A DNA stretch of 64,000 nt from JAJEDW01 sp963555775 (GTDB lineage: Bacteria; Acidobacteriota; Terriglobia; 20CM-2-55-15): assembly GCA_963555775.3 (NCBI GenBank), contig CAUVWY020000002.1, forward strand, positions 372,001-436,000. The letters are read 5' to 3'. Position 1 is the first letter of the stretch, and each line of letters starts with the position of its first letter. This document shows positions 17,192-26,241 of the stretch, piece by piece. The notes below the pieces were generated by a model, which had not been told where the DNA came from, ran no database searches, and saw only the letters and a program-made list of their open reading frames with translations. The translations under genes were made by a program, and so were the position numbers.

Positions 17192-19600
17192 TCAGTTTAT
17201 TGGAACAGTATCCGTCAATTTGGTACGCATCTGAAAGGCGGAACTTCGGACGATCCCCAGAATTATCGATTGCATGGCGTAGTCATCCGTCGCGGCGTCG
17301 TTCATGATGCCGCGTACGACAGGCAGATCGATGGGTTCAAGTCCCCGTCCCAAGGCGTAGGTCATCAACTTTTCGGTGACCGTGCCAACGAACACCTCGG
17401 GCCTGGCGAGCAGTGCGTTCCTCAGCTCCAGGGGACCGTCGACGAGCGTACCGTCGACCAGAACTCCATCGGAATCGATCTCCAGCCCCTCTCGAGTCGT
17501 ATCCTGCCACTGGCCCACCGCATTGAAGTTTTCCAGCGCAAATCCGACGGGATCGATATTGCGATGGCAAGCCGCGCATGCCGGATTCGCACGGTGCAGT
17601 TCCAGTTGTTCACGGACCGTTGAAGGCCGGTCCTCCGGCGCGCTCTCTTCCAGCAACGGGACGTTGGCCGGCGGCGGCAGCGGCGGCGTGTTCAGAAGAT
17701 TCGAAATCACATACTTCCCGCGGATGATTGGCGAGGTCCGATTCGCGGCCGAGGTCAGCGTAAGGACACTGCCATGGCCCAGCAGGCCCCGCCGATTCGG
17801 ATCGTCCACCCGAACCCGGCGGAACTGGGAACCAAGGACGCCCCGGATGCCGTAGTGCCGTGCGAGCCGTTCGTTAAGGTACGTATAGTCGGCATCCAGA
17901 AGCTCCAGCGCGCTTCGATTCTCCCGAACGATGCTCGTGAAGAACAGCTCGGTTTCCCGGCGGAACGCCTGCCGGACGTTGTCGTCGAAGTCCGGGAACA
18001 TCAGAAGATCCGGCGTTACCTTGTCGATGTTGCGGAGTTGGAGCCACTGTCCGACGAACTCGGTGATCATTGCGTCGGCCCGGCCATCGGCGATCATTCG
18101 CCCGACCTGAGCCTCCAGAACGTCCGGCTCACTCAAGCGGCCAGCGATGGCCAGATCCAGCAACTCATCGTCGGGAATGCTGCTCCAGAGGAAGAACGAC
18201 AGGCGTGAAGCCAGTTCGATATCGGTGATGCGATGCGCGGCGCCGGCCGGAAGGTTCGCCGGGTCTTCTTCCGCACGAAATACGAATGACGGACTGGCCA
18301 GGATCCGAACCAGACCCGCGCGGATTCCGGCGTCAAAGTCGCCGCCTTCGGCACGAGCATCGTCGTAGAAGGCTATCGGCGCCTGAACGTCCGGGGCGTC
18401 GACGGGCCGCCGGAAGGCGCGTCGTGCCACATTGGACAATATTTCGGCAGCGCACGGGGCTTCGTCGGCGGCCGATGCCGGCTCACATGTAAACAACCGT
18501 CGGCGCGTGGGCGTGTCGCTGATGCCGGTGACGTTGTAGGGACCCTCGATGTTCCCGGCTCGCAACCTCGGAATGCCCGAAGGGTTGTGTGCCTCCAGGC
18601 TCTCGCGCAGCACCGGACGCCACACGTTTTGTTCCTGAGTGGGCCGGTCGATGAACGTGAATCCGATTTTGTGCGGACCCGCCGTAACCGGGATCGGCGG
18701 CGAGGTCATACGCTCGTCGATTTCATCTTTCGATACCGTGATGTTTTCCGAACTGGACTCGTGATCTTCTCTCCCGCCGACCGGCGCCGAAAACACCTGC
18801 TCGCCATCGACCGTCACGATGAAGTCAAACGGCGATTCGTGGCCCTCGACCCCGACGTAGCCTTCCGCAACCGTGCGCAGTAGCCGTCCATAGAACACGT
18901 ACTCGCCGTCGGCCGGGAACGTATGGGTCACCGCAATGCCGCCTCGCGTTCCGAGCGGCAGTCCTTCCACATGATCTCTCTGTGTGACGACCGTGCTGAT
19001 CGAATAGGTCGAAGTGCCGGGTTCGGCTTCAACATCGCCGATCGCAAGATCGGCAATACGCAATGAGGCCGAGAGGTATCCCTCGAGCAGGATCGGGGTA
19101 ATCGTGAGCGCCGATGCGATGTTGTCAAACCCGAAGTCGCCGCCATCGCTCGGCAGGATTTCGCTGACGTCCACTTCGACACCCAACAGGTCGCGGACGG
19201 CGTTGCCGTATTCGCTGCGATTCAGACGGTGCAGGACGTAGCGTCCCGGGCTGTCCGTTTGCGCCGCGGCGTCGTCGAGGCTGGCGATCAATGTCGACCG
19301 GAACGCCGTCAACTCCTCCGAAGCTGGTGTCGGCGCGCCCTGTGGAGGCATCGCGCCCACACCGAGCTTGCGAACGACTTTCTCCCAAATCCCGGCATCC
19401 GCACTGGGGTCTTGAAGGTTTACCGTGTCCAGCGCGAGCGGCGCTCCTGCGGGTATGCGCGTCTGCTGGTTATGGCAGGTGACACAGTATTGGTCAACCA
19501 ACCCCTGGTAGTCCGCGGGCGATTGCCGGGCTTCGCCGATGCCCGGAAGGCCGCCGAAGACGAGCGCCAGCGCTGCCGTTTGGAGAAGGATCCTCTTCAT
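17192..19600 (-). CDS. DUF1592/DUF1588-type multidomain cytochrome c protein
   Basis: This 802-residue exported protein (signal peptide residues 1-24) has the planctomycete-type order: an N-terminal cytochrome c (CVTCH at 39-43), DUF1587 (RYVLHRLNRSEYGNAVRDLLG), a carbohydrate-binding-like middle, DUF1595/DUF1592 (RLSFFLWSSIPDDELLDLA; YTYLNERLARHYGI), DUF1588 (RRGLLGHGSVLTLTS, then PACAACHRNIDPVGFALENF, a second CxxCH) and DUF1585 at the C-terminus. It is probably a periplasmic redox protein acting with DUF1552. The start overlaps the stop of the ankyrin gene (ATGA), so translation is likely coupled. The substrate is unknown. Confidence 0.93.
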   Translation of the reverse strand: MKRILLQTAALALVFGGLPGIGEARQSPADYQGLVDQYCVTCHNQQTRIPAGAPLALDTVNLQDPSADAGIWEKVVRKLGVGAMPPQGAPTPASEELTAFRSTLIASLDDAAAQTDSPGRYVLHRLNRSEYGNAVRDLLGVEVDVSEILPSDGGDFGFDNIASALTITPILLEGYLSASLRIADLAIGDVEAEPGTSTYSISTVVTQRDHVEGLPLGTRGGIAVTHTFPADGEYVFYGRLLRTVAEGYVGVEGHESPFDFIVTVDGEQVFSAPVGGREDHESSSENITVSKDEIDERMTSPPIPVTAGPHKIGFTFIDRPTQEQNVWRPVLRESLEAHNPSGIPRLRAGNIEGPYNVTGISDTPTRRRLFTCEPASAADEAPCAAEILSNVARRAFRRPVDAPDVQAPIAFYDDARAEGGDFDAGIRAGLVRILASPSFVFRAEEDPANLPAGAAHRITDIELASRLSFFLWSSIPDDELLDLAIAGRLSEPDVLEAQVGRMIADGRADAMITEFVGQWLQLRNIDKVTPDLLMFPDFDDNVRQAFRRETELFFTSIVRENRSALELLDADYTYLNERLARHYGIRGVLGSQFRRVRVDDPNRRGLLGHGSVLTLTSAANRTSPIIRGKYVISNLLNTPPLPPPANVPLLEESAPEDRPSTVREQLELHRANPACAACHRNIDPVGFALENFNAVGQWQDTTREGLEIDSDGVLVDGTLVDGPLELRNALLARPEVFVGTVTEKLMTYALGRGLEPIDLPVVRGIMNDAATDDYAMQSIILGIVRSSAFQMRTKLTDTVPIN

Positions 19601-21270
19601 TGCGCGTCTCCGGCCGGTGTCAGAGGCGCGTCTTCATCTTCGATAACCGCTGGCGGTTCAGGCGCCGGCGGCAAACCCATCAACTCACGCAGCAGTGCCG
19701 CGACTTCAGGAGGAGGGGGACCCCCGCGGCCTCCACGACCACCGCCTCCGCCCCCAGCCGGGCCGGCTCCATCGCCTTCGTCGCCCTCGGGACGCCTGCC
19801 CTCGGCAACGTCGAGTGCCGTCAAGACGTCATCGTCGGTCTGGTCGAAGTCGACCCCGGCACCGCCCAGCGCCCGAATGATGTCGAGATTCCGAGACCGG
19901 ACGGCCTGGTGCAGCAACGGCGAACCGTCGGGCGCTTTGGCATCGGGGTTCGCACCGGCATCGAGCAACAGGGCAAACGCGTCTTCGGGCTTCCGGCTCC
20001 CCGGTTCGCGATAGGGCGCCTCGCCCGATCGGATGTATCCCGGGCCGCCCGTCATTGCCGGAGCGCGACCTCCGGTCATAGCCGCCATGGCAACGGTTCG
20101 GCCGGCGTTGGGATTGCCCCGTCCGCGACCGCCCGAGCCACCGCTTCCTCCGTCGTCTTCAACCTCCGGGACAACCAGCGCCTGATCGATATCGGATACA
20201 TATGGAAGAAAAACTTTCAGGGCTTCGACGTCCGCGGAAACCGCCACGCGGAAAAACGGCGTATCGGCGAATCGGTCGCCGTTGGGCATCGACGTCGAAT
20301 GAAACTGGCCCTGGAACCACTGGTGCGGGTCGGCGCCGCGCTCGAGCAGGGTGGCGATCAGATCCAGAGCCGTCAGCGTGTTCTCGTGATTCGGGCGCAG
20401 GCGCGAACCGTCGAAAGCAAACTGGTCTGTCGTCGACCGACGCATCTCGACGGCCGTGTACAGCGCTCCGTCATTGACATCGGCGCCGAGATCGGTCAGC
20501 GTCCCCGCCACATCGAAGTGGTCATTGTAGATGGCGATCATTGTGGCTGAAGCGCCATCGCCGTTCTTCAGGTTGAGGTCCGCTCCCCCCTGGACCAACC
20601 GCCGCACCGTTTCTTCCTCGCCGTTTCGTGCAGCCCACATCAGGGCCGTGAAGCCCCCTGTCGGATGATCCGCGTTTCTGCGTGTGGTGATCGACGATAC
20701 GCGAGCCCGATGATTGGGATTGGCGCCTTCGGAAAGCAGCACGTCCACGACATCGACATTCCCTTCCACCGAGGCCCACATCAGCGCGGTCTGGTTCTGA
20801 AACGTATCGACCGCATTCACGATCGCGCCGTTGTCGATCAGCAGGCGCACGGCGGCAACACTGCCCGCGCGCGATGCGGCCATCAACGGCATCTCGCCCT
20901 CGGTGTGGGCGAGATTGGGATTGGCGCCGGCCTCGAGCAGGACTGCTGTCATCGCCGCGTCGCCGGTTCGAGCCGCCTGGAGAAGGGGCGTGACTCCGTA
21001 GTTATTGGCAAGGTTCAGATCGGCGCCGGCAGCGATGAGAACCTCGGCCATCTCGACGTCGAACCTGTAGGCCGCCCAAAGCAGCGGAGAGGATCCGTCG
21101 CCCGATGGTGCGTTCACATCCGCGTTAGACGCGATGAGGTTGCCGAGACCAATGAGATCGCCCGCCCGTGCAGCGTCGGCCACCGCACTATCCTGCGCAG
21201 CCCGGATGATCGTGCCGCACAATACAGCCACCGACAGGAGCACAACAGCAAATCGCAAACGACGAATCAT
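19597..21270 (-). CDS. Exported ankyrin-repeat protein
   Basis: The start at 21270 (MIRRLRFAVVLLSVAVLCG) gives a clean signal peptide and has aaggaagg upstream; an ATG-like start 12 codons earlier is less likely. About eight ankyrin repeats run through the protein (for example GVTPLLQAARTGDAAMTAVL and FTALMWAARNGEEETVRRL), interrupted by a Gly/Arg-rich linker and followed by a Gly/Pro-rich tail. As first gene of the ankyrin-DUF1592-DUF1552 operon it probably scaffolds the redox partners in the periplasm. That role is inferred from the conserved neighbourhood, not shown. Confidence 0.9.
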   Translation of the reverse strand: MIRRLRFAVVLLSVAVLCGTIIRAAQDSAVADAARAGDLIGLGNLIASNADVNAPSGDGSSPLLWAAYRFDVEMAEVLIAAGADLNLANNYGVTPLLQAARTGDAAMTAVLLEAGANPNLAHTEGEMPLMAASRAGSVAAVRLLIDNGAIVNAVDTFQNQTALMWASVEGNVDVVDVLLSEGANPNHRARVSSITTRRNADHPTGGFTALMWAARNGEEETVRRLVQGGADLNLKNGDGASATMIAIYNDHFDVAGTLTDLGADVNDGALYTAVEMRRSTTDQFAFDGSRLRPNHENTLTALDLIATLLERGADPHQWFQGQFHSTSMPNGDRFADTPFFRVAVSADVEALKVFLPYVSDIDQALVVPEVEDDGGSGGSGGRGRGNPNAGRTVAMAAMTGGRAPAMTGGPGYIRSGEAPYREPGSRKPEDAFALLLDAGANPDAKAPDGSPLLHQAVRSRNLDIIRALGGAGVDFDQTDDDVLTALDVAEGRRPEGDEGDGAGPAGGGGGGRGGRGGPPPPEVAALLRELMGLPPAPEPPAVIEDEDAPLTPAGDAQ

Positions 21271-21454
21271 CGGCCAACCTTCCTTACGTTGAGCGTTTTC
21301 AGGCACTCCATCACGAGCAGTTCCCCGTGGGTGAAGTCTTTTATCAAGAGAACTATGCGACCCGTTTCAAAGCTTCCAGGCATGATATTTTAGGTGAGGA
21401 CTACAGCCTAGGAAAAAGAATTGTTCGTAGTGTCCGGGTTCGAGATGGTGGAGT

Positions 21455-22129
21455 GTGTCTCTGACGGCATTCGAACCGAGGCATTACCGAGTTTTTGGTG
21501 CCATGGATGCCGAAAGATCCGGACCCGTCGACAAGGCTTCGAAAGCGTTGACGGCCACTGGTTCCCATTCGCTGCTTTCGCCTCCGGAATTGGCCGACTC
21601 GCTGGCTTCGGACCGCACGAAGCGCAACGTCGAGCGTTGGGCCGGTCTCATGGCGCGCGAAGGGATCGACTTCGAAGCGTTTTTCGACGAGATGCGCCGC
21701 CGGAAGTTCCCCGTGAAGTGGTACATGACGTGGATGTTGTCTCGTTTCGTCGAACGGAACCGGCCCGACGGCGCCCGAGCGCAACGACTGATCTGGCAAA
21801 TGCTCGGGGACTGCGAGAATGCGAGCATGCGGCGCGAGTTGTGGCGCGCGCTTTCATTTATCGAGATCGATGACGATATCGCCGGTGAGGTCTTCGACGC
21901 CGCGGTCGAAATCACCGCGTCCCCACGGCAGCCCATTGCCGTTCGCGCACATGCGATATTCACCGCCCGCAACATCGCACTGCCCTACGCCGAACTGCGC
22001 CGCGAGTTGCGATTGACGTTGGAAACAACGGGCAGGGAGGAGAGTCCAGGCATTCGTGCCAGGAGCAGGAACGTCCTTCGGGAACTGCGCAAGGCGGATG
22101 CCACCTCCGATTTGGATCGACACCCGTAA
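21455..22129 (+). CDS. Hypothetical helical protein
   Basis: The GTG start is preceded by ggtggag; an ATG at 21503 is the alternative. The 224 residues are charged and appear largely helical (ERWAGLMAREGIDFEAFFDEM; PVKWYMTWMLSRFVERN; AVRAHAIFTARNIAL), without signal peptide or membrane segments. The pattern resembles short HEAT-like helical repeats, and I do not recognise a family. It lies divergent from the ankyrin operon and 32 bp before the DUF5916 gene, so the two may be co-transcribed. Confidence 0.65.
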   Translation: MSLTAFEPRHYRVFGAMDAERSGPVDKASKALTATGSHSLLSPPELADSLASDRTKRNVERWAGLMAREGIDFEAFFDEMRRRKFPVKWYMTWMLSRFVERNRPDGARAQRLIWQMLGDCENASMRRELWRALSFIEIDDDIAGEVFDAAVEITASPRQPIAVRAHAIFTARNIALPYAELRRELRLTLETTGREESPGIRARSRNVLRELRKADATSDLDRHP

Positions 22130-22161
22130 GATCGATTCCTGCGGATACGACACCAACAGTA

Positions 22162-24369
22162 ATGAAAACCGCGTCCCGAGTCACGATTCTCATCCAAACC
22201 ATCGTCATCCTGATTCTCGGTCTGGAGCCCGCCTGGGGCGCCGAACCCGGCAGTCAAACCGGCGGGGCGCGGCGCGGAACCGCGGTCCGGACGATTTCGC
22301 CGATCACTCTGGATGGAGACCTGTTGGAAACGGACTGGCAATCTGCCGCGCCGATCGGAGAATTCCTGCAGCGCGAACCCGTGGAAGGCGCTGCGCCAAC
22401 CGAGCGAACCGAGGTTCGCGTCCTGTATGACAGCGCAACCCTCTACATTGGCATCGTCTGTTTCGACTCCGACCCCGGAGGGATTGTTGCGACCCAGATG
22501 TCCCGTGATGCCGACCTCTCGGTCGATGACCGGATCGAAGTCCTGCTCGACACATTCCGCGACCGGCGCAACGCCTTCTACTTTTCGACAAATCCGGCCG
22601 GCGCCCTGGTCGATGGCCTGATCATCGAGAATGGCGAGATCAACAGTGACTGGAACGCGATCTGGAACGTCCGCACCCGGCAGAACGACGATGGTTGGAC
22701 GGCCGAGTTTGCGATCCCGTTCAAGAGCCTGAGTTTTTCTCCGGCACTCCAGGCATGGGGCTTCAACGTTTCCCGCACGATCGGCCGTAAGCGCGAGGAA
22801 GATCGCTGGTCCGGAGCCCGCCTGGACGCGGATTTCGTTCAGGTTTCCGAAGCCGGGGACATGGAAGGCCTGGCCGGAATCGACGAGGGTCGGGGACTGG
22901 ATGTGCGTCCATTCGTTTCGGGCCGATGGATCGACTCTCCCTTTAAAGACAACAGCCTGCGGGAAGGCGACGTCGGTGGGGACTTCTTCTACAACATCAC
23001 GCCCAGCCTCCGGTTGACGACCACCGTCAACACCGACTTCGCGGAGACCGAGGTGGACGACCGCCAGATCAATCTGGACCGCTTTCCCCTGTTTTTCCCG
23101 GAGAAACGGTCGTTCTTCCTTGAGAACGCCGGCGTCTTCGATTTCGGCGTCAGCGGCGGCTTCGGACCGACCCTGCTGCCTCTCTTCAGTCGGAAGATCG
23201 GCCTGCTCGGCGGTCGGGAGGTCCCGATCCTCGCCGGCGTCAAACTTGCCGGCAAGGCCGGTCGTTTCGACGTGGGTATTCTGGACGCACGCACTCGGGA
23301 AACCGGGTTCACCGACGCGCAGAATTACCTGGCGGCGCGCGTCAAGCGAAACATCCTGAACCAATCCTATGTGGGAATGATCTACACGGAGGGAAGCTCG
23401 GAAACCGGCCGTTCGGCGCGCACCTACGGAGGCGACCTGCTCCTGGGAACCTCGAACTTCCTGGGCGCCGGGCGGAACTTCAACATCCAGGCGTTCGCGG
23501 TGGGCGTCCGAAACGAGGGGATTTCGGGAGATTCCGGTGCATACCGGGTGGCGGTGGCCTATCCCAACGACCTCTGGTCCCTGGAAGGAGCCTGGCTTCG
23601 TGCCGAGAAGAATTTCGATCCGGCAATGGGTTTCGTTCAACGTCCCGACACGACGCGTCTGGATTTCACCGTTGAATTCGCTCCACGCCCGACCGATTTT
23701 GTCGGAATTCGCCAGATGCTGCACCAGTTCGCGTTCACACGGCACACGCGGATCGACACCGGTCAGGTCGAAAGTTGGCAGTTCTTCACCGCACCGCTGA
23801 ACTGGACGTGGAACTCCGGCGACCGGTTCGAGTTGAATTGGCGGGCCCAGTCCGAACGACTCTTCGAACCGTTCGAAATATCGGACGGCGTGGAATTACA
23901 GCCGGGGGACTACCGTTTCGACCGGTACCGCGTCGAGTTCTTTTCATCGGACAATCGTCCCTGGAAAGTGGATGCCACCTGGTGGTTCGGATCGTATTGG
24001 TCGGGCCGGGCTCATGAGTTGTCCGGTCAGTTCCAGTACAAGCTGGCCCCGAACCTCGATGCAGCCGCGTCCTACAATCTGACGTTCGCGCGACTTCCGG
24101 AAGGCAACTTCGCCGCTCGGGTCTTCACTCTGCGGGCCGACTACTCGGTGACGCCGTTTCTGACTTTCTTCAACCTGGTCCAGTTCGACAACGACTCGAA
24201 CAACCTGGGATGGCAGAGCCGTGTCCGGTGGATCCTGGAACCGGGACGCGATCTGTTTTTCGTCTTCAATCAGGGATGGATCCGGGAACAGCATCCAGAC
24301 GGACGAACGCGATTCGAAATGGCGGACCGGGGAGTGACCGCGAAGTTGCAGTACACGTTCCGGTTCTGA
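22162..24369 (+). CDS. DUF5916 outer-membrane protein with CBM9-like N-terminus
   Basis: This 735-residue exported protein has a signal peptide up to about residue 27. Residues 40-220 form a CBM9-like sandwich (ISPITLDGDLLETDWQSA; YDSATLYIGIVCFDSDP; DDRIEVLLDTFRDRRNAFYF), followed by the DUF5916 region, which includes FPEKRSFFLENAGVF and FSRKIGL. The C-terminal half alternates short amphipathic strands and ends TAKLQYTFRF, typical of an outer-membrane beta-barrel ending in Phe. The family is abundant in Acidobacteria and Bacteroidetes. The function is unproven, perhaps binding or moving a saccharide or other ligand across the outer membrane. Confidence 0.9.
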   Translation: MKTASRVTILIQTIVILILGLEPAWGAEPGSQTGGARRGTAVRTISPITLDGDLLETDWQSAAPIGEFLQREPVEGAAPTERTEVRVLYDSATLYIGIVCFDSDPGGIVATQMSRDADLSVDDRIEVLLDTFRDRRNAFYFSTNPAGALVDGLIIENGEINSDWNAIWNVRTRQNDDGWTAEFAIPFKSLSFSPALQAWGFNVSRTIGRKREEDRWSGARLDADFVQVSEAGDMEGLAGIDEGRGLDVRPFVSGRWIDSPFKDNSLREGDVGGDFFYNITPSLRLTTTVNTDFAETEVDDRQINLDRFPLFFPEKRSFFLENAGVFDFGVSGGFGPTLLPLFSRKIGLLGGREVPILAGVKLAGKAGRFDVGILDARTRETGFTDAQNYLAARVKRNILNQSYVGMIYTEGSSETGRSARTYGGDLLLGTSNFLGAGRNFNIQAFAVGVRNEGISGDSGAYRVAVAYPNDLWSLEGAWLRAEKNFDPAMGFVQRPDTTRLDFTVEFAPRPTDFVGIRQMLHQFAFTRHTRIDTGQVESWQFFTAPLNWTWNSGDRFELNWRAQSERLFEPFEISDGVELQPGDYRFDRYRVEFFSSDNRPWKVDATWWFGSYWSGRAHELSGQFQYKLAPNLDAAASYNLTFARLPEGNFAARVFTLRADYSVTPFLTFFNLVQFDNDSNNLGWQSRVRWILEPGRDLFFVFNQGWIREQHPDGRTRFEMADRGVTAKLQYTFRF

Positions 24370-24399
24370 GACGCCTGGGCCGATTTCTCGACCGGGGTT

Positions 24400-24418
24400 C
24401 ATTCCGAGACTGAAGGGG
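24400..24418 (-). other. Unoccupied target-like site of the IS110 element
   Basis: On the minus strand it reads ccccttcagtctcggaatg. The deduced empty target of both IS copies (left flank cccCT joined to right flank acagtctcgg) differs from it by one base at the core (ctt versus cta). It lies 110 bp from the right end of copy B, inside the same repeat cluster. Confidence 0.5.
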
Positions 24419-24445
24419 CGTCGATCCGCCCAAATCTTCTTACTG

Positions 24446-24505
24446 AAGGGGCGGATCGTGCAGTCATAGACTGCACCTACAGTGGGAGTCGGAGCGGGAG
24501 TGGGT
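24446..24505 (-). repeat. Palindromic REP-like element, copy 2
   Basis: This is the reverse orientation of the element at 7851. The hairpin gtgcagtc-ata-gactgcac is flanked by ggggcggat and by C-rich hexamers (minus strand cccactcccgctccgact). It lies immediately right of the right end of IS copy B, separated by cattccgaga. Confidence 0.8.
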
Positions 24506-24541
24506 GCCTGCATTCCGAGACTGTAGCGACTGTCTTGAAAA

Positions 24542-25489
24542 TCAAGCACAAGGAAGCTCCTGGCGCCAAGAAACGCGATCACGGGCGATGGCGTTGAGGA
24601 TGGTGAGGAGTTTGCGCATGCAGGCGGTGATGGCGACCTTTGGACGTTTACCGGAATGACGAAGGCGCTGGTAAACGACGGCGATGGATGGATTGTGGCG
24701 GATGGCGACGAGGGTGGCCATGTAAAGGGCGCGTCGTACAGGAGCGCGACCACCCATGATCATGCGGCGGCCGCGGAAAGTGCCGCTGTCGCGGTTCATG
24801 GGGGCGACGCCGACCAGAGAGGCAACCTGGCGGCGATCCAGAAGACCCAGTTCGGGGAGATGAGTCAGTAACATGGTGGATGTCGCAGGGCCGACACCGG
24901 GAACACTGCGCAGAAGGTCGTCGGTTTCGAGCCATATTGGGCTGGACCGGATCGCGTCGTGGATATCGTGGTCGATCTTGCCCAGATCGCGTTCCAGAGA
25001 ACGGATATGTTTATTGATTTGAGTACGAATCGGCTTCAGAGCCATCGCCCGACGGTTTTTCTCGGCGACGATCATCTGCACGATTTGCTGTCGACGGACG
25101 GCAAAGGCGCGCAGTTGGGTGGTTTCGGGATCCGAAATAGGGCGGATCGCGGGCCGGACGCGGGCGGCGAATTCGGCCAGGACGTGGGCATCGATCCGAT
25201 CGGTCTTGGCCATCTGGCCCATCGAACGGGCGAAATCACGAACCTGACGCGGATTCACAACCACGACCGGTAATCCGACCGCGGCCAGAGCCAGGGTCAC
25301 GTCATGCTGATATCCCCCGGTGGCTTCCAGAACGATCAATTCAGGGGAAAGACGTGTCAGTTGGGACACCAGTGTTTTGTGGCCCCCGGCGTCGTTGCTG
25401 ACTGTGGCGATGGTCGGGTCCGATCCGATAACGGCCACATCGAGTGTGGATTTAGAGACATCAATACCGACGAAGTTTTGTGTGTTCAT
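24542..25489 (-). CDS. IS110-family transposase (DEDD recombinase), copy B
   Basis: Its 315 residues are identical to those encoded by copy A: RuvC-like DEDD residues at the N-terminus (GIDVSKS, EATGGYQ, KTDRIDAH) and the C-terminal domain with serine in MNRDSG. The start codon context (gcaaggaagggtccacagga before ATG) is the same. The coding sequence carries no lesion, so the protein can act in trans on both copies. Confidence 0.96.
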   Translation of the reverse strand: MNTQNFVGIDVSKSTLDVAVIGSDPTIATVSNDAGGHKTLVSQLTRLSPELIVLEATGGYQHDVTLALAAVGLPVVVVNPRQVRDFARSMGQMAKTDRIDAHVLAEFAARVRPAIRPISDPETTQLRAFAVRRQQIVQMIVAEKNRRAMALKPIRTQINKHIRSLERDLGKIDHDIHDAIRSSPIWLETDDLLRSVPGVGPATSTMLLTHLPELGLLDRRQVASLVGVAPMNRDSGTFRGRRMIMGGRAPVRRALYMATLVAIRHNPSIAVVYQRLRHSGKRPKVAITACMRKLLTILNAIARDRVSWRQELPCA

Positions 25490-25616
25490 TCCTGTGGACC
25501 CTTCCTTGCGAATGCGGGCTTGAAATCAGCGGCCCTGGTCGACTGTTCGGGTTAGTGCAGGATACGGACGTGACGACCTTGCTACAGATCGGTCTTGGTT
25601 GGACCTGGGGCGGTAC

Positions 25617-25926
25617 GTGGATATCGTGGTCGATCTTGCCCAGATCGCGTTCCAGAGAACGGATATGTTTATTGATTTGAGTACGAATCGGCTTCAGAGC
25701 CATCGCCCGACGGTTTTTCTCGGCGACGATCATCTGCACGATTTGCTGTCGACGGACGGCAAAGGCGCGCAGTTGGGTGGTTTCGGGATCCGAAATAGGG
25801 CGGATCGCGGGCCGGACGCGGGCGGCGAATTCGGCCAGGACGTGGGCATCGATCCGATCGGTCTTGGCCAGCTGGCCCATCGAACGGGCGAAATCACGAA
25901 CCTGACGCGGATTCACAACCACGACC
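25617..25926 (-). repeat. 310-bp transposase fragment inserted in the leader of IS copy B
   Basis: It matches 24959-25268 of the same element (8352-8661 of copy A) over 310 bp with one visible difference (agctgg for agatgg, Leu for Met in GQMAK). It is in the same orientation as the gene. The junctions split gacagacc from gtaccgcccc, i.e. between the outer stem and the left guide strand of the predicted bridge RNA. It also creates a chimeric open frame at 25461-25922 that is not a real gene. Confidence 0.9.
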
Positions 25927-26009
25927 GGTCTGTCACGTCCGTTCTCGATCCCCGCGTAAACTACGGGAATCCAGAACTCGTCATTTTATGTCCTAATGAA
26001 AGATACAAG

Positions 26010-26068
26010 GGGCGGATCGTGCAGTCATAGACTGCACCTACAGTGGGAGTCGGAGTGGGAGTGGGCGC
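26010..26068 (-). repeat. Palindromic REP-like element, copy 3 (left flank of IS copy B)
   Basis: On the minus strand a C-rich hexamer run (cgcccactcccactccgact) is followed by ctgtaggtgcagtctatgac, the hairpin tgcagtc-tat-gactgca and gatccgccc, ending directly at the CT core of IS copy B. Compared with copy 1 it lacks the two-base ga before ccgccc. Confidence 0.8.
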
Positions 26069-26241
26069 CTACAGTTGATAGCGAGGCCGGATGGGCCCAT
26101 TGAATATATACATTCGAGTGCGGAAAACGCGTTAGCCGGATCGGGCGGGAACTTCGGGCAATCGACTGGCCGGGACCCGAGAAGCCGCTTCGAATTTTGA
26201 TTGCAAACGAATATTGAAGTTCGGATAAACTGTCGAATGTC

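Larger units (their letters stand above)
24525..26007 (-). mobile_element. IS110-family insertion sequence, copy B, with a 310-bp internal duplication
   Basis: It has the same ends and the same CT core context as copy A but is 1,483 bp instead of 1,173 bp. The extra 310 bp (25617-25926) is a near-exact copy of transposase codons inserted in the noncoding leader. Both flanks are palindromic REP-like elements. The transposase gene itself is intact. The element should be excisable by the recombinase, but its guide RNA is interrupted. Confidence 0.88.

Noticed and set aside
21985..23745. 586-codon minus-strand frame
   Set aside because: Antisense to the DUF5916 gene, whose sense protein has signal peptide, CBM9-like and barrel features.
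25461..25922. 153-codon minus-strand frame with transposase-like start
   Set aside because: It is created by the 310-bp transposase fragment joined to the IS leader; it has no own start signal and ends in frame-shifted sequence.
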